From: GWF2-33-9 sp964405755
GTDB taxonomy: Bacteria; Bacteroidota; Ignavibacteria; Kapaibacteriales; UBA2268
DNA: 38,182 nucleotides
Direction of reading: 5' to 3'
Assembly (NCBI GenBank): GCA_964405755.1
Contig: CAYOPF010000008.1
Span: 1-38,182, forward strand
The notes beneath the pieces were generated by a model, which was not told the DNA's origin, searched no databases, and saw only the letters and a list, made by a program, of their open reading frames with translations. Positions 32,086 to 38,182 of the stretch are shown piece after piece. Numbering within the stretch: the stretch's first letter is position 1; every line of letters begins with the position of its first letter. Made by a program: the position numbers and the translations under genes.

Positions 32086-34293
32086 ATGTTAACTTACTTG
32101 ATAATTATTCCAGTTCTTGGATTAATTGCACTTCTTTTTACATACTTAAGAAGTTCTTGGGTTTCCAAGCAGGACCCAGGTACAGATAAGATGAAAAACA
32201 TTGCATCATATATCAACAAAGGTGCAATGGCGTTTTTGAAAGCTGAATATCAAGTGATTGCAATTTTTGTTGTGATAGTTGCAATTCTACTTAAGATACA
32301 AGGCTCTTTAGCAACAGATTCCTCATTTATGGTGGGTATTTCTTTCCTTGTAGGTGCAATATGTTCGGGTTTGGCTGGTTTTATTGGAATGCGGGTTGCA
32401 ACTAAAGCAAACGTCAGAACAACAGCAGCAGCCCGTACAAGCTTAAATAAGGCTTTGATGGTAGCATTCAACGGTGGTTCAGTTATGGGTATGGGTGTAG
32501 TTGGATTAGGTGTACTTGGAATTGGACTCTTATTTTTGATATATGCATTTGTTTTTGGGTTGATTGACAATCCAACGGATGAGCATATCGTTAGCAGGGT
32601 TATAACCGTAATCACTGGGTTTTCATTTGGTGCATCGTCGATAGCTTTGTTTGCCCGTGTTGGTGGAGGTATTTATACCAAAGCGGCAGATGTTGGTGCC
32701 GATTTAGTAGGCAAGGTTGAAGCTGGAATACCAGAAGACCATCCTTTAAATCCAGCAACAATTGCAGACAATGTGGGCGATAATGTTGGTGATGTTGCAG
32801 GTATGGGCGCAGATTTGTTCGAATCGTTCGTGGGTTCGATAGTATCCACTATGGTTTTGGGTGCGACTTTTCTTGCAATTCCCGAATTTGCCTATACTCC
32901 TTTTGGTGGACTTTCCGCCATAATTTTACCATTATTGCTTGCTGGAGCAGGTATTATTTTCTCCATCATAGGAACATTTTTTGTCCGTGTTAAGGAAGGA
33001 GGAAATCCTCAATCAGCATTAAACATAGGTACATTTATAGCTGCATTTTTGATGCTAATTGCTTCATATTTTATTATAGACTGGGCTTTACCCAAAGAAT
33101 GGGTATTTGCCGATCCCTTATATTCCACAACATTCACAATTCACTCATGGGGCATATTCCTTGCAACAGTATTTGGTTTGCTGACCGGCGTTTTAATTGG
33201 TTTAATTACAGAATACTACACTGGTTTTGGCAAAACTCCCGTTCGCAAGATTGCTGAACAATCAGTTACTGGGGCTGCTACCAATATTATTGCTGGTTTG
33301 AGCACTGGAATGATGTCCACAGCTATTCCAATTATTTTGATCGCATTTTCGATAATTGGTGCATTCTATTTTGCTGGATTATACGGTATTGCTATCGCAG
33401 CAGTTGGTATGTTGGCTACAACTGGCATTCAATTAGCAGTTGATGCCTATGGCCCTATTTCCGACAACGCTGGTGGTATAGCCGAAATGAGCGAATTACC
33501 TAAAGAAGTTCGCGAAAGAACCGACAAATTAGATGCAGTGGGTAATTCTACAGCTGCGATTGGTAAAGGTTTTGCAATTGCATCTGCTGCATTAACTGCA
33601 TTGGCATTATTTGGTGCTTATATGACTGCTGCACATGTTCCTTCTATCGACATTTCCAAAGCTAATGTAATAGCTGGATTATTTATCGGTGCATTATTGC
33701 CTTTTGTATTTTCATCGTTATCGATGAGTGCCGTTGGGCGTGCTGCCAAAAGCATGATTGAAGAAGTTCGCCGCCAGTTCAACACAATTCCCGAATTAAG
33801 GAACTCATTGAACTTAATGAAAAAGAACGAAGGAAAGGAATTGAATGAATGGAGTAAGGAAGACGTTGAGGAATTCCATAAAGCCGAAGGAAAAGCAGAA
33901 TACGAGAAATGTGTTGATATTTCCACTAAATCTGCAATTCGCGAAATGGTTCTTCCAGGGTTACTTGCTGTAATTACGCCGGTTATTATCGGTTTCTTGC
34001 CTATCTTTGGGAAGGAAGCATTGGGAGGTATGTTGGCTGGTGTTACAGCTTCGGGCGTGTTGATGGCTATTTTCCAATCAAATGCCGGCGGTGCTTGGGA
34101 TAATGCAAAGAAAATGATCGAAGCAGGAATTACAATCGATGGACAAACATATTATAAAAAATCAGAACCTCACAAAGCAGCCGTTGTTGGCGACACAGTG
34201 GGCGATCCGTTCAAGGATACTTCTGGACCATCTATCAACATTTTAATCAAATTAATGTCGATTGTATCCTTAATTTTAGCTCCATTGTTGTAG
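32086..34293 (+). CDS. hppA: membrane-bound ion-pumping pyrophosphatase
   Basis: This gene encodes 735 residues with about 16 hydrophobic segments. It couples hydrolysis of cytoplasmic pyrophosphate to pumping of H+ or Na+. Signatures are DVGADLVGKVEAGIPEDHP (substrate site, around 203-220), NVGDNVGDVAGMGADLFES (around 228-246) and the C-terminal GDTVGDPFKDTSGPSINI. The segment GNSTAAIGKGFA has Ala490 and Gly493, where K+-independent enzymes have Lys and Thr; this places it in the K+-dependent class by the established rule. H+ against Na+ cannot be decided from what I can see. The 94-base leader carries a TAATTTTG box and the gene ends in a hairpin terminator. AGTTC-preceded ATG has GGAG 9 bases upstream (tttttggagttcaaatg). 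Confidence 0.96.
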   Translation: MLTYLIIIPVLGLIALLFTYLRSSWVSKQDPGTDKMKNIASYINKGAMAFLKAEYQVIAIFVVIVAILLKIQGSLATDSSFMVGISFLVGAICSGLAGFIGMRVATKANVRTTAAARTSLNKALMVAFNGGSVMGMGVVGLGVLGIGLLFLIYAFVFGLIDNPTDEHIVSRVITVITGFSFGASSIALFARVGGGIYTKAADVGADLVGKVEAGIPEDHPLNPATIADNVGDNVGDVAGMGADLFESFVGSIVSTMVLGATFLAIPEFAYTPFGGLSAIILPLLLAGAGIIFSIIGTFFVRVKEGGNPQSALNIGTFIAAFLMLIASYFIIDWALPKEWVFADPLYSTTFTIHSWGIFLATVFGLLTGVLIGLITEYYTGFGKTPVRKIAEQSVTGAATNIIAGLSTGMMSTAIPIILIAFSIIGAFYFAGLYGIAIAAVGMLATTGIQLAVDAYGPISDNAGGIAEMSELPKEVRERTDKLDAVGNSTAAIGKGFAIASAALTALALFGAYMTAAHVPSIDISKANVIAGLFIGALLPFVFSSLSMSAVGRAAKSMIEEVRRQFNTIPELRNSLNLMKKNEGKELNEWSKEDVEEFHKAEGKAEYEKCVDISTKSAIREMVLPGLLAVITPVIIGFLPIFGKEALGGMLAGVTASGVLMAIFQSNAGGAWDNAKKMIEAGITIDGQTYYKKSEPHKAAVVGDTVGDPFKDTSGPSINILIKLMSIVSLILAPLL

Positions 34294-34320
34294 ATTTTTA
34301 AATATTCAAATATTTTTTTC

Positions 34321-34350
34321 AGGGCTGTCTTGTTGGGCAGCCTTTTTTTT
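34321..34350 (+). terminator. rho-independent terminator after hppA
   Basis: GGCTGTC (34323-34329) pairs with GGCAGCC (34336-34342) with one T-G pair, closing a 6-base loop, followed by eight T. It starts 28 bases after the hppA stop. Confidence 0.85.
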
Positions 34351-34552
34351 GTGATAAAAAATTAATCAATCCCTCGTCATTCGCATTGAATCAGGCATCC
34401 ATAGAAAAGTTAATATGTTATGACGGGAATGATTGTATAAAAAGATGTCTGATATTAGGAATCCTATTGTGAAAATCTACTAGAAACCTCTTACTAAGAC
34501 GGGGAAAAATCGTCCAATTAGTCATGTAGAGCGACAGCGAAACAACTAAAAA
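34351..34552. other. non-coding spacer with degenerate repeat-like sequence
   Basis: About 200 bases without a credible gene lie between the two terminators of the convergent hppA and ftsZ. Base use is less AT-rich than other spacers. It contains CGTCATTC (34376 region) and, inverted, GACGGGAATGA about 40 bases later, plus GTCATGTAGAGCGACAGCG, all reminiscent of dispersed palindromic repeats common in bacterial spacers. AGGCATCC occurs twice (near 34394 and in the second terminator). Only other copies in the genome could establish a repeat family. Confidence 0.3.
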
Positions 34553-34585
34553 AAACATCGGATGATTGCGAGGCATCCGATGTTT
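34553..34585 (-). terminator. rho-independent terminator for the ftsQAZ operon
   Basis: A 12-bp perfect stem (AAACATCGGATG with CATCCGATGTTT) closes a 9-base loop. On the leftward strand the right side is followed by a T-rich run, so it suits the ftsZ end, 72 bases after its stop. Confidence 0.85.
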
Positions 34586-34656
34586 AGATTATTTTAGTTT
34601 CTGTGTATTGTGTTAAAGCAAGGCTATGAAAAAATTGACCATCATTTTATATTCAA

Positions 34657-36021
34657 TTAAATCAAGCTGCGATGTGGCTGCAAATGATTTAATTGAAATA
34701 TATCAACTCCCTTTACTTTACCATCTAGTGATATTTCGTTTTGATCCTCATAATACGAAACTGCTTGTTTTGGAGTTCGAGTTATAGTATTACGCATTGG
34801 TGTATCTGGGAAATTGGCTATTCTGGTTACAGTTGGAGTGTCGTACATTTTCAATTCTTCACCCCTAGGAATTGTTAATGGCTTCTCCATCTCGATTTTC
34901 AATCCTTCGGGTTGCTTCGGAAAAGGGCGAGGTTGCATCTGAGGTCTTTGATTGTAAGAATTGTTTATTTGTCCCGAACGAGCCGACTTATCGTACCCAA
35001 ACATAGGTTCGACCTCTGGAGTGGAAATTCTATTTTCTTTGGATTTTCTTAAAAAACCAGTAGCAATAACTGTAACGCTCACTTCATCTGTTTCGTCCTG
35101 TGCTTCGACTATACCTTGGATTAAATTTACATTAAAACCAGTAAATTCTTGGATAGTATTGGATATTGTCTGCATTTCACTCATTGTAAAGCCCTTTCCG
35201 TAAGTAATATTTACAAGCAAACCTTTTGCTCCTTCGATAGAAATTCCATCAAGCAAAGGCGAATTAATTGCCTGCAGAGCTGCTTCTTTGGCACGAGCTT
35301 CACCAGTGGCTCGTCCAATACCTATTAATGCCTCACCTGCATCTCTCATTATAGTTCTTACGTCAGCGAAGTCCACATTAATCATACCAGGTAAGTTGAT
35401 TATATCCGATATTCCTCTTGTGGAATTGAAAAGAACTTCATCAATTTTTTTGAATGCAACTTTTATGTCTATATCTTGCGAATAGATGTCGAAAATCTTT
35501 TGATTTGGTATTACGATAATTGCATCAACGTTCTTTCGCATTTCTTCGATGCCTTTCAAAGCTTGATCGATGCGAGTATGAGCTTCGAAATCGAAAGGAC
35601 GCGTAACGATACCAAGAACTAATGCTCCCACTTCCTTTGCAATACGGGCAACGACTGGAGCTGCTCCAGTACCGGTTCCACCACCCATACCACAAGTAAC
35701 GATAATTAATTCGCTGTCCTTCAATGCGTTCTTTATCTCCTGTTCGCTTTCTTTGGCAGCATCCTTACCTACTTCAGGATTGCTTCCGGCGCCTAAACCA
35801 CGTGTTAAACTTGGTCCCAACTGGATTATGTTGCCCACCGACATTGTTGCTAATGCTTGAGCGTCGGTATTTGCTGCGATTAAATCGACACCCTGGATCT
35901 TGCCTTCAGCCATTCGTTGGATAGCATTGCAACCGCCACCTCCAACACCGATGACTTTAATCTTTGCTTTTAGAAGCTGTGATTGGTCTAAATCAATTGT
36001 TAATTTGTCGTTTATAGACAT
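34657..36021 (-). CDS. ftsZ: cell division GTPase FtsZ
   Basis: This gene encodes 454 residues. The N-terminal tubulin-like domain has KVIGVGGGGCNAIQRM, AANTDAQAL, the GTP signature GGGTGTGAAP (113-122), and the T7 segment INVDFADVRTIM. FtsZ polymerises into the Z ring that recruits the divisome. The C-terminal linker is Pro/Arg-rich and the final tail VDIFQLNHLQPHRSLI lacks the usual DIPxFLR-type FtsA-binding peptide. It is last in the leftward ftsQ-ftsA-ftsZ order, 38 bases after ftsA. A GGGGG ribosome binding site (36026-36030) lies 4 bases before the ATG. Confidence 0.97.
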   Translation of the reverse strand: MSINDKLTIDLDQSQLLKAKIKVIGVGGGGCNAIQRMAEGKIQGVDLIAANTDAQALATMSVGNIIQLGPSLTRGLGAGSNPEVGKDAAKESEQEIKNALKDSELIIVTCGMGGGTGTGAAPVVARIAKEVGALVLGIVTRPFDFEAHTRIDQALKGIEEMRKNVDAIIVIPNQKIFDIYSQDIDIKVAFKKIDEVLFNSTRGISDIINLPGMINVDFADVRTIMRDAGEALIGIGRATGEARAKEAALQAINSPLLDGISIEGAKGLLVNITYGKGFTMSEMQTISNTIQEFTGFNVNLIQGIVEAQDETDEVSVTVIATGFLRKSKENRISTPEVEPMFGYDKSARSGQINNSYNQRPQMQPRPFPKQPEGLKIEMEKPLTIPRGEELKMYDTPTVTRIANFPDTPMRNTITRTPKQAVSYYEDQNEISLDGKVKGVDIFQLNHLQPHRSLI

Positions 36022-36059
36022 ATATCCCCCATTTTTATATATTCTTTTTTATCAAATTA

Positions 36060-37460
36060 TCAGAATTTATCAAAGATATTCTTTATAAATTCCGTAATCT
36101 TTGTTTTTTTAGAGTCCAAATCGATTACCTCGGTATCGTCCTGTATTTTATCTTCATGCTTGCTATTTTCTTCTTTTTCTATATTTTTAACTTTATCTTC
36201 TTTATTTAATTTTTCTTCTTTAAATTCTTTTTCAATTTCTTTTTCTAATTGTTCAAATTTTGTTTTTGGTTTGTCGATATCCAATTTATTCTCCCTGGAA
36301 TATTTTTGGAAACCATAAAACGCAAGTCCAGCAGCAGTCGAAAAAATTGGATTTATTACTTCGGGCGCCAAACCCAACGAGGATACTTTTGTTGGTAACC
36401 CCAAGCGAACTGGCAATCCAAAAATATGTTGAGCCAGATCCTCGATTCCAGGTAATAAGCTGGAACCACCTGTTATAACAATTCCGGATTTTAACAAATT
36501 TTTGTACCCATATTGCTCTAATGCCAAATTGGCAAAAAGTAAGATTTCGGTAACGCGTGCACCCAAAATTTTTGTCAAATACTTTCTATCGATTACTACT
36601 GGAGCATTCCCTCCGGGTACTTGTACCTGAAGTTCCTCGTTTTTGTGCAACGATTCGAGAAAGCAATGACCATAATCTTTCTTTAACCTTTCTGCATTAG
36701 TCTTTACCACACCGAGAACCCGACGAATATCTTGAGTTAACTGATTTCCTCCAAATGCGATAATTTCGGCGAATCTGAAAGTATTTTCGTAAAAAACAGA
36801 AATTTCGGTAGTTCCTGCACCAATATCAATTAATGCAACACCGACTTCTTTTTCATCTTCTTCCAAGATAGCTAATGAACTTGCATAAGGAGCAATAACA
36901 ATGTCAGAAATTTCAATTCCAGCCAATTCTGCGCATCTGTTCAGATTTTCGATTGCAGAGATAGGGGCAGTTACCACATGGATTTTTGCCTCCATTCGCA
37001 CTCCGCTCATCCCAACTGGATCGGAAACTGTATGCATACCGTTGATGGTATAATCCTGTGGGAACAGATGAATAATTCGTCGGTCAGGTTGGATTTGCAT
37101 ATTTCGTGCTTCATTAATCAAACGGTCAACATCTTCCTTCCGGATTTCTTTGAATGAATTGGAGATGCTAACCACATGACTGCTCATTTCCGATTTGATA
37201 TAATCGCCAGAGATTCCGACGATTACTTTATTTGTTTTAAGATTGCTTTGTTGCATAGCTTTTTCTAAAGCAACAGAGATGGCAGCAGCAGTTTTATTAA
37301 TATTGGTGATAACGCCTCTTTGCAACCCATCGCTTTCGGCAATACCCAATCCAACAACTTCTATCTTCGTATTTGTCGGCTCCATAGTCGAAATCAAAGC
37401 ACATATTTTCGAAGTTCCTATGTCGAGTGCTATGTTGAATTTTGGTTTATTTGAGTTCAA
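36060..37460 (-). CDS. ftsA: cell division protein FtsA (TTG start)
   Basis: This gene encodes 466 residues. The start is taken as TTG at 37460 (MNSNKPKFNIALDIGTSKI) because AGGAG sits 6 bases upstream and the actin-like phosphate-1 motif DIGTSK must be near the N-terminus; the longer open frame to 37661 would run over ftsQ. Other actin-family features are IVGISGDYIKS, VGVALIDIGAGTTEISVF (phosphate 2), and SGIVITGGSSLLPGI (adenosine motif). FtsA links FtsZ to the membrane. The last 75 residues form an unusually long Lys/Glu-rich segment (about 390-450) ending in the amphipathic helix TEFIKNIFDKF, which should bind the membrane. The gene starts 11 bases after ftsQ ends. Confidence 0.93.
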   Translation of the reverse strand: MNSNKPKFNIALDIGTSKICALISTMEPTNTKIEVVGLGIAESDGLQRGVITNINKTAAAISVALEKAMQQSNLKTNKVIVGISGDYIKSEMSSHVVSISNSFKEIRKEDVDRLINEARNMQIQPDRRIIHLFPQDYTINGMHTVSDPVGMSGVRMEAKIHVVTAPISAIENLNRCAELAGIEISDIVIAPYASSLAILEEDEKEVGVALIDIGAGTTEISVFYENTFRFAEIIAFGGNQLTQDIRRVLGVVKTNAERLKKDYGHCFLESLHKNEELQVQVPGGNAPVVIDRKYLTKILGARVTEILLFANLALEQYGYKNLLKSGIVITGGSSLLPGIEDLAQHIFGLPVRLGLPTKVSSLGLAPEVINPIFSTAAGLAFYGFQKYSRENKLDIDKPKTKFEQLEKEIEKEFKEEKLNKEDKVKNIEKEENSKHEDKIQDDTEVIDLDSKKTKITEFIKNIFDKF

Positions 37461-37466
37461 AATTAT

Positions 37467-37471
37467 CTCCT
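37467..37471 (-). promoter_or_regulatory. Shine-Dalgarno sequence deciding the ftsA TTG start
   Basis: The leftward strand reads AAAGGAG then ATAATT then TTG. The core AGGAG is 6 bases before the TTG at 37460 and directly precedes, on the ribosome path, the ftsQ stop at 37472-37474. No ATG or GTG in frame competes at this distance. Confidence 0.8.
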
Positions 37472-38182
37472 TTAATAATTCACTACTACTTGATTCGACC
37501 AGCGAAGATCGATATAATTGGGATACGATTCGTTTGCATTTAGTAAAGTCTTCATATATTCTTCGAATTTGTGAAATTTGAAATGTAAATCGTTCAAATT
37601 TCCAATTTTTACGATAATACCATTCAAAACAGAAAAACAAATTCCTTCGGAATTTTTCCAAATAGAATTTGCTTTAATTTTTTCAGATTTATCCACATAA
37701 TAGGTTTTAAGAAAAACTGCAATATCTTTGATTTCTTGGGAGTAATTAACTTTCGAAAATTTTGATAAATCTACTCGTGGCAGTGAAAAACCAAATGAAT
37801 AATTTTGTTTTGCAATAACTTCTCCATCTTCTGTAATCAAGTAATCATCTTTGTTTTCGGACTTGCCAATTGCCAAAATATTTTTTACGTCAAGCGAGAT
37901 AACAATTTCGCCCGGATAAGTAGTAATAAAATGAACATTGCGAATAAATTGGTTTTGGAGGATTTTTTCTTTGACGAAGTTGAAGTTAACTGAAGAAAGC
38001 TTATTAGCTAAAATATAGCGGTAAACAAGGTTTTGAATCTCAACCTTCGGTATATACTTGTTTCCGACGATTTTTATTTCTTTGATTTCGAGATTTTTTT
38101 GCCAATAATTAGTATAGCCAATAATCCCCGAAAGTATGATTATACCTGCAAATGTATAGATTAAAGTAGCAAATCTTCGATT
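37472..38182 (-). CDS. ftsQ: cell division protein FtsQ, missing its extreme N-terminus
   Basis: The leftward frame is open to the window edge, giving about 236 residues. It begins within the cytoplasmic tail and a single membrane helix (FATLIYTFAGIIILSGIIG), followed by a POTRA domain (EIKEIKIVGNKYIPKVEI, then KEKILQNQFIRNVHF and YPGEIVISLDVKNILA) and the FtsQ beta domain. A short frame from the internal Met at 37876 is only the tail. FtsQ joins FtsB and FtsL in the periplasm and gates septal synthesis. It leads the ftsQ-ftsA-ftsZ order, and the stop is 11 bases before the ftsA start. Sequence divergence is normal for this fast-evolving protein; the POTRA and position make the call. Confidence 0.9.
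   Translation of the reverse strand, partial: NRRFATLIYTFAGIIILSGIIGYTNYWQKNLEIKEIKIVGNKYIPKVEIQNLVYRYILANKLSSVNFNFVKEKILQNQFIRNVHFITTYPGEIVISLDVKNILAIGKSENKDDYLITEDGEVIAKQNYSFGFSLPRVDLSKFSKVNYSQEIKDIAVFLKTYYVDKSEKIKANSIWKNSEGICFSVLNGIIVKIGNLNDLHFKFHKFEEYMKTLLNANESYPNYIDLRWSNQVVVNY

Noticed and set aside
37461..37661. Extension of FtsA upstream of the TTG
   Set aside because: This stretch is the ftsQ C-terminus read in another frame.
1..38182. CRISPR arrays, insertion sequences, rRNA genes or prophage
   Set aside because: No regularly spaced repeats, transposase, rRNA-like sequence or phage structural genes were seen on either strand.

Overview
The window is AT-rich and comes from a Gram-negative bacterium of the Bacteroidota/Chlorobiota (FCB) group. 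The evidence is two TonB-dependent outer-membrane receptors, a DUF4249 lipoprotein, a C-terminal type IX secretion sorting domain, a SecA with the long insertion usual in this group, and repeated TAATTTTG promoter -7 boxes (Bacteroidota TAnnTTTG type). The chemosensory cluster suggests a motile lineage outside the class Bacteroidia, for example near Ignavibacteria or Kapabacteria; that placement is inference. A 10-base N run inside cheA indicates a draft or metagenome assembly.

Layout. 1-2200: start of glycine dehydrogenase subunit 1 (leftward), fructose-1,6-bisphosphatase, ribosomal protein S20, tRNA-Arg(ACG) and tRNA-Leu(GAG). 2277-5837: a three-gene module (His-rich small protein, two-repeat lipoprotein, ZnuD-like TonB receptor) that looks like metal uptake. 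5898-9301: murD-ftsW and a ferredoxin-nitroreductase fusion. 9420-13425: secA convergent with an FKBP-type peptidyl-prolyl isomerase lipoprotein, with a shared terminator between them. 13588-21231: a one-strand regulatory and chemosensory run: sigma-54 response regulator, HEAT-repeat protein, CheR, two single-domain CheY proteins, CheZ and CheA. 21316-23297: a Gfo/Idh/MocA oxidoreductase and XerC (leftward). 23410-28753: a VWA membrane protein, TonB receptor and DUF4249 lipoprotein operon. 28750-29653: two UmuD-like S24 proteins (leftward). 29741-31794: a secreted peptidylarginine/agmatine-deiminase-like protein split by a frame change at an A7 run. 32086-34293: membrane pyrophosphatase. 34657-38182: ftsQ-ftsA-ftsZ (leftward), with ftsQ cut by the window edge.

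Most unusual feature: the adjacent UmuD-like proteins look complementary. One keeps the Ser60/Lys97 catalytic pair but has no recognisable cleavage site. The other keeps an Ala-Gly cleavage site but has Ala and Arg in place of the catalytic Ser and Lys. No umuC polymerase gene lies beside them. This could be a split enzyme/substrate switch. Other points of interest are a canonical -1 slippery heptamer exactly where the deiminase frame changes, a CheZ with a second CheY-binding-like motif, and a compact chemosensory operon with a HEAT protein but no CheW, CheB or receptor.

Division genes occur in two places (murD-ftsW and ftsQAZ), so the classical dcw cluster is broken up here. Several leftward genes use a GGGGG Shine-Dalgarno variant, and ftsA most likely starts at TTG.
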